NCBI GenBank assembly: GCA_047495785.1
Contig: JBLDXI010000078.1
Location: forward strand, 27,985-91,984
Direction: 5' to 3'
DNA length: 64,000 nucleotides
DNA from: Lepidodermella squamata
Lineage: Eukaryota > Gastrotricha
Shown here one piece after another: positions 46,310 through 56,997 of this stretch. Under the pieces are notes generated by a model. The model saw only the letters and a list, made by a program, of their open reading frames with translations. It did not search any database and was not told the DNA's origin. Made by a program: the position numbers and the translations under genes. Within the stretch, counting starts at the first letter, position 1. Every line of letters begins with the position of its first letter.

Positions 46310-46942
46310 GTTCCGACTAGGACCAGCCAATGTAGAAGATGGAACATTTTGCCGAAAGGGGGATTTAGGTAAGGGTCCCCCCTTATATCGCTCAAGTATA
46401 CAGCGATATAACAGCCCTATACAGCTCTGAGGGGAGTAAATCGAGCAGTTTGTGTCCACAGACATTTGAGTCTTTGACAACTCAGCCACGACAACTCAGC
46501 CTTTTAAATATTTATTTTAATTTACGACATCTCAGTTTGCGACAACTCAGCTTTTTCCTAATTTTAATAACATCGCGACAACTCAGCCCACGACAACTCA
46601 GCCCACGACAACTCAGCCTTTAAACTACTTAGTCCGGCTCACATGCTCGCTCCGCTCGTATGGTAATATGGCTAGGTATTTTCACAATTGAATAAAGGCT
46701 GAGTTGTCGTGGGCTGAGTTGTCGCGATGTTATTAAAATTAGGAAAAAGCTGAGTTGTCGCAGGCTGAAAAGTCATGGCTGAGTTGTCGTTTTCTGAATT
46801 GTCGAGACTCAGTTGACGGAATACGGCATTTTGAGCCCAAAATTTGCAAATCAACAGGGGGGACCCTTACGTTTTTCAGAAATTTTCGAAGGCCAGGGGG
46901 GCTTGTTTACCCCCTAACCCCCCGTACTTTAGGAGCACTGGA
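46310..46942. repeat. Dispersed GC-rich repeat, interrupted copy
   Basis: The outer parts (to 46447 and from 46829) match the uninterrupted copy at 49535-49680: TAAATCGAGCA, then TTTTGAGCCCAAAATTTGCA, ACAGGGGGGACCCTTAC and GGAGCACTGG. The interior is a foldback element. Confidence 0.8.
46448..46828. mobile_element. Foldback transposon with CGACAACTCAGCC arms
   Basis: The left arm holds repeated CGACAACTCAGCC, and the right arm its inverse GGCTGAGTTGTCG. The core holds GCTCGCTCCGCTCGTAT. The empty site is preserved at 49563-49575 (GAGCATTTTGAG), so the insertion is delimited to GAGCA|insert|GCA TTTTGAG with a probable 3-bp GCA duplication. Confidence 0.85.
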
Positions 46943-47051
46943 AATTTTTGCAGCCCTGATGTCAAGGTAAATATTTGACGATGAGCTATTATCTATTTTG
47001 ATTTTATTTGTTCGAGCTTTTCAATGATCTTGCGTTAAATCAGCAGAAAGC

Positions 47052-49477
47052 TTAGCCACCCAGAGCCTCCACTACTTCGACGTAACTTAGTGAGACGGCG
47101 ATGGTGAGTGGCGTGCGGTCTTTTTTGTCGGTCATATTTACGTCGGCATGAAACTCGCCAGTCAACACCCTCACCATCTCGACTTTTCCATTCCGGGCGG
47201 CGATGTGCAGTGGCGTCCATCCATCTTTATCGGCCATATTCATGTCGGCGTGGAACTCGCCAGCCAACAACCTCACCACCTCGACTTTTCCATTCCCGGC
47301 GGCGACGTACAGTGGCGTTTCGCCATATTTCTCGGTCATATTCACGTCGGCATGAAACTCGCCAGCCAACATCCTCACCACCTCGATGAGGCCGTTCCCG
47401 GCGGCGAAGTGCAGTGGCGTACGGCCATATTTTTCGGTCATATTTACGTCGGCATGAAACTCGCCAGCCAACAATCTCACCACATTGACTTTTCCATTCA
47501 CGGCGGCGATGTGCAGTGGCGTCCATCCATCTTTATCGGCCATAGTCATGTCGTCGTGGAACTCGCCAACCAACAACCTCACCACCTCGACTTTTCCATT
47601 CAGTGCGGCGATGTGCAGTGGCGTCCATCCATTTTTGTCGGTCATATTTACGTCGGCATGAAACTCGCCAGCCAACAATCTCACCACCTCGACTTCTCCA
47701 TTGCCGGCGGCGATGTGCAGTGGCGTCCATCCATCTTTATCGGCCAAAGTCATGTCGGCATGAAACTCGCCAGCCAGCACCCTCACCACCTCGAGGTGGC
47801 CTTTCTCGGCAGCGATGTGCAATGGTGTACTGCCATATCCATTACGAATCTCAATGTCTGCCTGAAACTGCCGGACCAGAATTTCCACAAAGTGGTTGCA
47901 GCCTTCCCGAGCAGCAAGGTACATCAGAGGACACCCCTTATCGTCTTTCCAGTTAGCGCTAAGACCGAGGTCACTGTTCGACAGTAGCCGCACCAATTTG
48001 AATAGGTCCTTCCGCCGACCAACGCAGTCAAAAAGCTCCTGGTAATTTCAATTTACCACTCATTGTTCGAGCGTAAAATGTGATATATGCCGAATTTACC
48101 CTAGAAGCATCTTTGTTGGGTTCGGCGACTGATTGGCCAGGCTGAAGAATATGCAACAATTCGATTGCCACATATAAACTATTAATCATACCTTCGTATA
48201 CCGCATTGGTGCTGATTTAAACAGAAAACCGTCCTGTTTTAGTTGAGTTGATGTCGGTCGATCACCAGGAGTCGCGGCGAGCATCGGCACGACAAAATTC
48301 CGGAATTCATCTGAATAGCCGCTCGACTGGTCAAACGGCTTCATATTATTTCTTAAAAAAAAAGATATCAGCTTGCTAAAACCGAATTCCACTGGTCCGT
48401 CTACCTCAAAATATCCACCGTCGAGATGAACTGAAAAAATAAAACCTGTTACAAGATCTAGTAGGTTCTCTCTCATACTGGTTCTTTGAAGTAGGCCAAT
48501 TTGAAGAGTGCAAATCCCAACGACCAAACGTCACTTGCAGGTGATTTCGGTTCATGGTTACATACCTCAGGAGGTGAAATCCTCCACTTTGCTAAGGCAG
48601 ACATTTTGGAGCCACTGTTTGAGCAAAATCTCAGATAATAACGGTTAAATCCCCTACTTACGATCTCTACCGTAGTACGCGGTAGGTACCGTAGCTTTGC
48701 TCAGTACGGTAAAGCTACGGTAAGAACTACGGTGTAGATCGGCTCTCCAGCCTTACGTGTCCAGTTTCTCGATGATTCCCAAGTCAGCTAGTTTCGCTGT
48801 GCCACGGTCTCTGGTAAGCAGGACGTTGTTTGTCGTTATGTTGCGATGAACAATGCTTCGACCGTGAAGATACGCCAAAGCTGATACGACTTGGCGGGAC
48901 CATATTTGAAGCATAATTTCCGGGATGGGTGCAGTCTCAGTCTCGATCAGGCTTTCAAAACTTCCTCCCCAGCAAAAATCCATCACTAAATACTTCATCG
49001 TACAGTTGCGAGAAGATAAATCTTGACCGGAATATGTCTCTATAGTTGGAAAACTATTACAGAGAACTAAGGGAAGTAGGAAGTTACCTTCAAAAGCGGC
49101 AAACACCTTGACAATGTTGGCATGGCTGATATTGAGCATTAACAAATCCTGGAATGCGAAAACTTTTACATTTTCCCAATTTCTCTAAGGTTCATTTCAA
49201 CTCAATTCAACGATAATTCAAGAGGGAAAAACGGAGACCATTTCCGATACATTTATTGACGGAAACTCACTCTTTCGCGGAGAAGTTCAGCAATTCTGTC
49301 AAAGTCATTCTCAAATTCCTTGCGAAGGCTTGTCAAGTTGGTTTCTCTGATAACCACTTGCTCCTGAGGGCTCTCGCTACGTTTGTACAAATAAGATTGT
49401 CGTAGGCGGCCATAACACAACAGTTTAACAAAAGTGAACTCCGACATTGATGGATACGTCCTCGGTTCCATATTCAT
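47052..49477 (-). CDS. Degenerate kinase with C-terminal ankyrin repeats
   Basis: Transcript-order exons: 49477-49271, 49148-49088, 49039-48757, 48614-48479, a kinase C-lobe segment about 48433-48190, then ankyrin exons from about 48220 and 48043 down to 47052. The kinase fold is clear: IVHRNITTNNVLL, KLADLGI, ISPPE, SDVWSLGFALFKL and TPGDRPTSTQL. Key residues are altered: one Gly in the glycine loop, VVIRE (Lys to Arg), HRN for HRD, DLG for DFG. Catalysis is therefore doubtful. About nine 34-residue ankyrin repeats follow (DGWTPLHIAA.NGKVEVVRLL, GEFHAD), nearly identical at DNA level. The reading phase does not close at the joins on either side of the C-lobe exon, so the gene may be broken or my exon bounds are wrong. 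TTTTCAG lies 7 nt before the ATG context, allowing an upstream or trans-spliced leader. Confidence 0.6.
48660..48725. repeat. Inverted repeat hairpin in a kinase intron
   Basis: Several CTACGGTA/TACCGTAG words lie in both orientations, with arms ACCGTAGCTTT and AAAGCTACGGT. They lie inside the intron between the exons ending at 48757 and 48614. Confidence 0.7.
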
Positions 49478-49534
49478 TACGAGGCTGAAAATGATGACAG
49501 AGTGAAAAGCAGGCAGAGATAGGAATAAACAGTG

Positions 49535-49680
49535 ATCCGACTAGGTCTGAGGGGGGTAAATCGAGCATTTTGAGCCCAAAATTTGCAAATCAACAGGGGG
49601 GACCCTTACATTTTTCAGAAATTCTCGACGCCAGTGGGGTTCGTTTACCCACCTTACCCCCCGTTCTTGGAGCACTGGCT
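49535..49680. repeat. Dispersed GC-rich repeat, uninterrupted copy
   Basis: Matches the flanks of the interrupted copy at 46310-46942 and provides its empty site. It ends GTTCTTGGAGCACTGG. Confidence 0.8.
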
Positions 49681-50083
49681 TCAATAAATGAGCGGCATTA
49701 AAATAAGCTTAATTCTCTGAAGTTTCAGCGATAAGAAAACGGCGATACCGTGGTGGCTCGTCATATCATATCTGCAAGAAACGCGCTGAATTTCGCTGAG
49801 TATCTGTATACCCTAATCTCAGGGGGAGGTTCGCCGGTATTACTGATAACTCTTGGCTTCTTCATCTCTACGACGACTTCGTTGAACGTTATTCATCTTG
49901 CTTCTCCATTGAGTGTAAATCTGAGCTTTCCAAGGTTTTGTATATCGACATCGTTTTAAAACACTCAAGCCGCCTGGAATTACGATGAGTCGTGAAAATG
50001 AGTTCGAAATTTTAGTTGAATTCAGCATTTACCCTGAAATCGAATTTTTTTTGCCTGAACCCGGTACCTTGCCCGCCACTCGA
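49681..50083. other. Intergenic, no gene seen
   Basis: Short frames only; nothing recognisable. Confidence 0.4.
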
Positions 50084-50154
50084 CGTTTCGCTTCACTATG
50101 CCAGAAATTGCGAGTTGCTGGCCGAAGTTTTCACCGGCATTTGTGAAAGCACCA
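50084..50154. mobile_element. Solo PIF/Harbinger terminus
   Basis: Seventy bases match the reverse complement of the left end of the element at 25038: CGACGTTTCGCTTCACT, GCGAGTTGCT, CCGAAGTTTTC and CATTTGTGAAAGCACCA in order. No partner end was found within 2 kb. Confidence 0.75.
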
Positions 50155-50661
50155 TCGTCACCTCTCAAACAAAAATTTTGGCTACGCCCTGACCCTGGAA
50201 AATGAGTCGAAAAATGGCCCGTACGGATAAAGGTTGATAAGCACTGAATGTGATTTCAACCTGGGAAAACCCGGAAAACCCCGATGGTCAGGGTGCGATC
50301 TTGGATCCCCGAGCTGCCATAGGGATGATTAATAATTGTTTGCTTTATTTGCCAAGATGACTGGTCATTTCGGCTAATAACCGAGCGAAGCGAGAAAATT
50401 TTGGAGATTTTCCGCTAAAACACGCTCCAGAACCTTCCAAAATTAAAAAAAATAGTGGGTTAAATTCTAATTTTGTTATTTGGAAAGCTCTCTGGAAGTC
50501 GCACATTTTTCGAATTTTTGTAAAATAAACTTTCTGGCCATGAGACGTGACCATAATTCATATTTTAGAAATCCTGAGCCTTTCTCCCCGTATTGCCTTT
50601 GCTTGCGTTACTTATGGGACACGCTGTATATGCCGGATAAGTGTAACGCATTCAGTTTATT

Positions 50662-51977
50662 CATAGAGAACGTAGTGATCAGAGTGCGCTCTCACGATGC
50701 GAAATTGAAACAAAAAATAAATGAAAAACCCCTCCTTAATTCTTTTTTCCGAATTTTTCGATTATCTCGGATAGCATTTTTACAACATGCAAATTTTGAT
50801 TTTTTCCAAGATTTTTACCTGGCATCGGTTTTTTTTATTTCTTTATTTTTATATGAGCCGTGTAGATTGTTTCTTGCTCTATCTTTTCATGTAAATTCCA
50901 CCCTGCCGAAATTTTCGTATCATGAACTATCCTACGTACAAACACAAACACTATACCCACCGGTGGCAACGAAAAACAAGCTATCCTTATCTGAAATTGT
51001 AACCATGTGAAATGTCATGGTTATAGCAAAGATCGAAGCACAAGAAGTAAATTGATATCTGAACGGCGTTCGTAGCTATCACGGTTGTTGAGAAACGCAG
51101 CTTCAAATTGTGCGATCAAAAAATGCAAATTTTCGAAATTCGCTCTCAAAAATCAATGGCCCACATTCGTAATTTGCTTCAACGCACTTACTGATGTTAA
51201 CCTCCCGCACTCAGTTGTATCTCATATGGGGTATTCGAAGGTGAGGAATCTAGCTGAAAGCTCAAAACAGCAGGCTAAGTTATGCCAGCGTCTCCACAGG
51301 AGCCTGAAATTGCAAGAGTTTCCCAAGATTCAGTTGCCACATTAGATACCACCGTTTTTCACCGATAATGGAAGCGAGTTATAGGTCTGAAACCGAAATA
51401 TTTGGAAAGCTCATGTGAACTTTGTTCAGGAAGGTTAAACAACGAACTCAGCACGCTTTGTTTGAAAAACTGAAAAATTGCTGAAGAAACATTCTTTTCA
51501 AAGCTCAATTTTCAATTGCTCAGAAAAAAATCAGAATAAAAATTGCTGAAGTTGAAGACTCATTTTGCACGCATAGCGTGACCAAAAGTATGAGTTTTAT
51601 ATATCTGCGGAAAGATTGTTTCATGAAGAATCTTAAAGTATCAAAACCGGACACAGATAGTTACTAGTAACTGCTAATAGCTAAGTGAGTGAGGGCGACT
51701 TCATAGGGGACGATTCGATATCCACTGGAAAATCGCCAGGATAGGTAATTATCGGCAACAAGCGGCTATTACCACGTGAAAGAGAAGGTTTGAATTATTC
51801 GGAAGGTGTCACTTGACAGAAAATTTTTGACGGCCGATTTCCGCGCAAAAATGTTGAAAAACACCAAATTACTATGTAAAACATGCATGTTTTCAAAAAA
51901 AGATGCGCGCACACAAAAAACGTTTTTGTTTCAAGAAAAAAGCGTGAGTGCGCACTCTGATCACTACGTTCTCTATG
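50662..51977. mobile_element. hAT-like non-autonomous transposon, 1.3 kb
   Basis: Inverted termini start CATAGAGAACGTAGTGATCA and continue to GAGTGCGC at both ends. The flanks AGTTTATT (50654-50661) and AGTTTAAT (51978-51985) form an 8-bp duplication with one mismatch. The AT-rich interior has frames at 50662-51010 and 51085-51345 with no transposase motif. The 8-bp duplication suggests the hAT superfamily. A 34-bp derivative sits at 20733-20766. Confidence 0.75.
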
Positions 51978-52530
51978 AGTTTAATTTAGCTGTTTTAATG
52001 AAGTGTTGGCTCGAGGCTGACATTCCATGGCCAACGGCGAATCTCCTTGGTCAGTCGCCAGCCACGTTATTTAACTACCTTTGCCGGCTGCCAACTTCAT
52101 TGGCCAGTCTCCAACTATACATGAGTTCTTAGTTCGCTAGGGCGCACTGATCATCGTAGCACTGGAGTAAACATTGCTCACCTTTTACACCCTTGCATTT
52201 TACACCTTTACATTACAATGACGAAAAAGTGATATTATATGCACATTTCCGGGCCCGCCTATGTTTCGTCCGAGCGCGCGCACTGGTTGGCCGGCTGTTT
52301 CGACCAATGAGACCGCGTAATCAGACCGCAGGCGCGCTGTTACGCCCTGCTCGATTGCGCGCGAGTATAATTACACACTTCACGGCCGCGCAGGCGAGGT
52401 GCGCGGCAGTCGCGGTCGCAGTCTCGGCTGAATTTTTGGCGCAAAATTCAAATTCAAATTTTGGCGCCAATTTTGAGGTGAAAGAAAATTCAAAAGTAAA
52501 ATTCGTCATTACTCGTGAATCGTGCTATAA

Positions 52531-55500
52531 ATGACTAAACGCATTGCTGATCTGCCGCCTGACGTCGAGGGTATGTTGCCTGACGATGAACACCGTCTTC
52601 TTCACATCGTCACTAAGTTCGAGCGGAAGAATGAGTCATCGTGGATTCTGCATTTTCGAGCGCCTTTCAAGTCAAACGAATGGGGCAGGTTTTTGGCCGG
52701 TGTACAGCGTCGCAGTCGAGTTGATTTCAAAGCTAAGCCACACGGAACGACGAAACCTAAAGGCATCAAATTCATCGCGAAGGAAGAGCTTGTGTGTAAT
52801 CACGCTGACCACGAGAGCGGTGTACACGACTCGCGCAGAAAATGCGCCGCGCCCGGCGAAAAGGCGAAAAAACGGCAAGTCACCTCAAGCGGAGCTGCTC
52901 CGAAAAGCAAAATAACCGATTGTACCGCATCGATCTCGCTTTCAGAAGTCGCACCACTGATCGACGACGGCACGCCAAAAAGTCGCGACGCAGCTCGAAA
53001 ACGGCTGAAACGCGACCCGCTGATTACTTCGCACCCTACCATCGTCCAAATCGAGTGGCAGCATGACCATAATATTGGAGTCTTGGCTGCGTTAAGGTGG
53101 CGAAATCACGGCGAGGGCGTTGATACGGCAATGTTTCGCCATCTACAAGCCGAAGGTACAGCATCTGCAGCAATGCAAGCTTATAATAATGAGCTGGAGG
53201 AGCTGTATCCGGAAATACCCTGGTTGCAGCTGTCGGCTGATCGCTCGCTCTGCCCAACGCGCAAAGATTGGTACCACTTCGCCGATAAATTACAAGTAAG
53301 CACACACGGCGATCGTAATGGAGAGTTAATGCGGTCGAAATTGAAGGAGTTAGCTGCGCAGCACTCGGAAACGTTTAGTTATCGCGAGACACTGGCGAAA
53401 AACGGCGAGCGGGTCTGGTGCTTGTTAGTTCGAACCCCGATGATGCGCCGTGTTTACGACACCGTTTCTGAAGCTCGGGACATCCTTTTTACCGATTCAA
53501 CCGCCAGCTGCGATCTTGTAAACAGCTCTCTGACTTTGATAGTCAGCGCGTCATCAGCAGGCGCCTTGCCAGTAGCCGCCGCAATTCATTCATCGCAGAC
53601 CGTCGATTGTTACAAGTAAGTTGAATGAATTTTATTTTATTTTTTATATTATATTTTTAGACATTTTTTTTTAAATTTTATCCGAATTTTTTAATTTTAA
53701 ATTATATCAAATTAAATTTTAAATTAATCTGCTAACAAACTGAATTTTACGGCGGAACTATTGTGCATTTTGACGTAGGGGGGGGGGGGGGGGGGGGGAA
53801 ATTTGCCGATGTGAAAATTTCTCAAGCATTTTTTTAACTTACTAGGGCAATAATAAAATGATTTTTGTTATTTAATTCAATTTATTGTTTTTTTTAAACA
53901 GACTGGCGTTTGGCATGTTCAAACAAACGTTGAACGGTGTTGAGCCAAAGCTGTTCTTAACAGACGACAGCGATGCAGAGCGGGAGGCTTTACGCCTTGT
54001 CTTTGTCAATTCCACTGTGTTGCTATGCGCATTTCATATTCTCCAAGCCCTGTGGCGGTGGCTGACGAATAAAAAGCACAACATCGCTGCCGAAGACGCG
54101 CCGCTTTTGCTTCAACGTAAGTTCGGGAAATATTTAACGCGATTGAATTTTAATTAGTTTTTTTTCGCAGTGTTCCAAAATGTTGTTTTTGCACAAACCG
54201 AAAAAGAGTACGAAGCTGCACGTGGCGCTTTGCTCTATTCGCCGCTTACTCGAAAATACATCAATTGGCGACTACACATCCTTGCCCACCTACAGCGTTC
54301 TCGCCTTTTCGTGGCTGCGTTTCGCAATTCCTACTCGCATGGTCACATGACCAACAACATCGTCGAAAGGTGAGCCCTTTATTTCTATTTAATATGCAAC
54401 AATTTTCAATTATTTTTGCTTCATTTCAGATGCGTTGGCATTTTAAAAGACGTGGTGTTTTGCCGTGTTCGCGCCTTTAACCCTGTCGCGCTTGCGCAAT
54501 TTTTGAGCGAAAAATTTGATAATTTTTTTGCGAAAAAACTTCTTGACTTTGCGAACGGTCGCAATGATTTGAAAACGGAATGGCTGCGCTACAAAGACGC
54601 GGCAATCGTCGAAATCGCCCAGAAAAACAGCGAAATCCAAGCATTCGATGTCACGACTGCGAAGGGTGATAATTATGTTGTAAATTTGGCGGCGTGGCTG
54701 TGCAGTTGTCCTTATGGTCGAAATGGCCGGTTTTGTAAACATTTGGTAAGTAAAAATTTGGTTATTTTTATTTATAAATTTTAATTTTATTTTGAAAATT
54801 TTCGGAATTTTTTTATATTTTTATCAAATTTTTCTACGCTCGAATTTGTGTAAATTTATGAGATTAATTTTAATTTTTTAATTTTTTTAATATTCGCTCA
54901 GGTTCATGTCGCTGCTGCTAACAATGTTGCGCTGCCTACAAGCCGCATGGTCGTTGGAACTCCCGACGTTAAGAAACTCTTGGCGTATATTGCTGTCGGA
55001 ATTTATTACGACGATGAACTTTTTCTCGGCCTGACTGAGGTCAACACCAGCGCGAACGAGAACGCTGCATCGTGTTCAGCTTTTGTTAACGTACCACCGT
55101 CCAGTGGCCTCGAAATCGCCGATAATAGCGAAACCAATGCTATTACTATTGAGCAAGAAACCGACGAGAATGCGGGAGAAGAAAACGACGACGGAACGAA
55201 ATTCGCCGAAGAGTCACTCGTTAATTTCAGGTCCATGTGCGCTAAAGTGGAACGTCTCATCGCTGAAAACAAGTCGAATGGCGGGCTTTTGAAGCAAATG
55301 AATAAATTCAGCCATCGGCTATCAACCCTCGCAGATACCGGTGTCATGGCGATTGAGTCTTGGCTCGCCAGGGCCTTGATGAAATCAGGCGGACATAATC
55401 GCGGGGCGCTTATTCATGTGCAGAGTACCGCGGTCGGCCGGCGGATGTTTAACGTCGGTGGCTCCAGGCCACATCGCGCCGGAAGGAAACCAAATGGGTA

Positions 55501-55573
55501 TCGAGCGCCGAAAAACTACGCCATTCGCCCAAGAAATTTTCGTGAGAGAAACGGCATTCCGCCCGCTCAGTGA
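52531..55573 (+). CDS. MULE transposase with SWIM zinc finger
   Basis: Five exons, 52531-53615, 53902-54116, 54171-54369, 54430-54745 and 54902-55573, all joins in phase; 828 residues and no internal stop. The N-terminal half is basic and probably binds DNA. The catalytic core shows Asp in ILFTDSTASCD, Asp in KLFLTDDSDAE, a CAFHILQALWRW segment and Glu in NNIVERCVGILKD. A SWIM finger follows (WLCSCPYGRNGRFCKHL), typical of MULE and FAR1-type transposases. The GC-rich exons contrast with AT-rich introns. The element looks recently active: intact frame, matching termini, perfect target duplication. Confidence 0.9.
53778..53799 (+). repeat. 22-base G homopolymer in MULE intron 1
   Basis: An uninterrupted run of G lies between TGACGTA and AAATTTGCC. 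It is prone to slippage and can form a G-quadruplex. Confidence 0.95.
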
Positions 55574-55955
55574 CTTGAGATTTTCTCGTTGTGAGCAATA
55601 ATTTAAAATAATTTGAATTCTGATTCAGTCGTTTCATAATTTTTAAATCGATGTATTTAATCGTTACTTGTTTATAGCGCTTTCCATGACATTTGTTGTA
55701 AGCACTCAGCTCTGAAAGTATTTGAAATTTAGCTCTGATGATTGTTGAAATGAAATAATTGGAATAAAGTGCTGTTCTGTCTCGTTTATTTGAGTGTCGT
55801 GCGCGCGCGGCGTTATGCAATGCAAAATGCGAGTGTGCGAGCGAGCGGCGGGCGGCGGCGGCGTAATAACGCGGTCTCATTGGTCGAAACAGCCGGCCAA
55901 CCAGTGCGCGCGCTCGGACGAAACATAGGCGGGCCCGGAAATGTGCATATTATAT

Positions 55956-56480
55956 CCATATGCATATATATCATCGTAGTTTGATACTTTAAAATCTACA
56001 AGTAGAGTTAGAATTTACAACAGCTTCTGAGTCGGCTTTTAGCGGCTGATCAGGGAAGCTGTAAGGAATTATTGGGGAAGTAACCTGATACGTTCATTTG
56101 CCACATGTATATGCGGTCATCTAAGAAGATCTGGCTATCTAGCATGCGATTACACCGTACCTGCCTCACGCCGCCGCCAATGAAGAATTCGCAGCGCCAA
56201 TCGTTACTCATTAGATTACCTCTTCCAGTTCGGTGGATGGAGGAACTTGATTCAGGTTGAATGCGGCCCGGGTTGGTTTACTTTCGAACAGGAAGCTAGC
56301 ACAGCTATCTTATATTTTAGTCAGCCTACAATCATTAATCATAGACTTCAAGAGCGAATTTCGTTCCGATTCGGTTGAAGTGCTGAAAATGACAAGAAAC
56401 ACCTCTGTCAACATTCTGAAACCGAATCTCTTTGCCGTAGCCGTGCTCAAGTGGCACGAAAGGTGTAATCTGCCCGGTGC
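55956..56480. other. Intergenic, no gene seen
   Basis: Nothing recognisable lies between the MULE and the following palindrome repeat. Confidence 0.4.
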
Positions 56481-56483
56481 CCG

Positions 56484-56540
56484 GTGCGAAGTACAGGGGT
56501 GCTGGGGTGTCGCGACACCCCAGCTCGGTCCGGCGGGAGA
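56484..56540. mobile_element. Palindrome-bearing MITE, half copy
   Basis: CGGTGCGAAGTACAGGGGT is followed by a perfect 24-bp palindrome at 56501-56524, as in the copy at 3860. The other end was not found. Confidence 0.6.
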
Positions 56541-56997
56541 AAATTTCGAAAATTAGTTGGAGTTTTAAGTTGTAAAAAGTAGTTTGCTTCACATGGATGC
56601 TGCGTTTTTACGCAATTTCCGGCTATTCCTGACACTTAATCTTCAAAAATCTCGCAGCAAAAGCTCGCTGCGCTCGCATTCGGGTTTAAGGTTGTATTGG
56701 GGATTTTGCAACGGTGGCTAAATCAAGGTTCGACTATCGACCCTGATAGTAATTGGTAATTTTTATAGAAACCATATGTTTTAGACCAGTGTTCCGCATT
56801 ATCTCATTTATCTCCGTTTATCTTGCCTTGCCGTTTTTATGAGATTTCAGACCCTCCTACAGGGTAAATTTTTAAGAAATTTCTCGCTCCGCTCGAATGT
56901 ATGGCCGAAATTACTGGCAATTTTGAGATATGCAGCACTTTATTCTCAATCCTGTCAGTTCCAGCACTGCTTATTAGCGTCTTGAGTTGATTGTTGA

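Larger units (their letters stand above)
52241..55946. mobile_element. Complete MULE transposon with 9-bp target duplication
   Basis: 3,706 bp, flanked by perfect ATATTATAT direct repeats at 52232-52240 and 55947-55955. Inverted termini start GCACATTTCCGGGCCCGCCT and match for about 80 bp, including CGGCTGTTTCGACCAATGAG. It carries one five-exon transposase gene. A 9-bp duplication is characteristic of Mutator-like elements. Confidence 0.92.

Noticed and set aside
47148-47987. A 279-residue plus-strand open frame opposite the ankyrin gene
   Set aside because: It is the antisense of near-identical 102-bp ankyrin repeats, so its periodic HVGMKLASQ-type sequence is a by-product; the minus-strand frame shows genuine ankyrin consensus.
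50480-51010. A 176-residue plus-strand frame in an otherwise gene-poor region
   Set aside because: It starts outside and runs across the left end of the hAT-like element, has no ATG at its start and no domain.
52193-52534. Open frame through the MULE left end
   Set aside because: It lies in the terminal inverted repeat; the opposite end gives a comparable spurious frame on the other strand.
53778-53799. G run as an assembly gap or vector artefact
   Set aside because: Exons on both sides of the intron join in phase and the sequence either side is normal, so a homopolymer is the simpler reading, though its exact length is uncertain.
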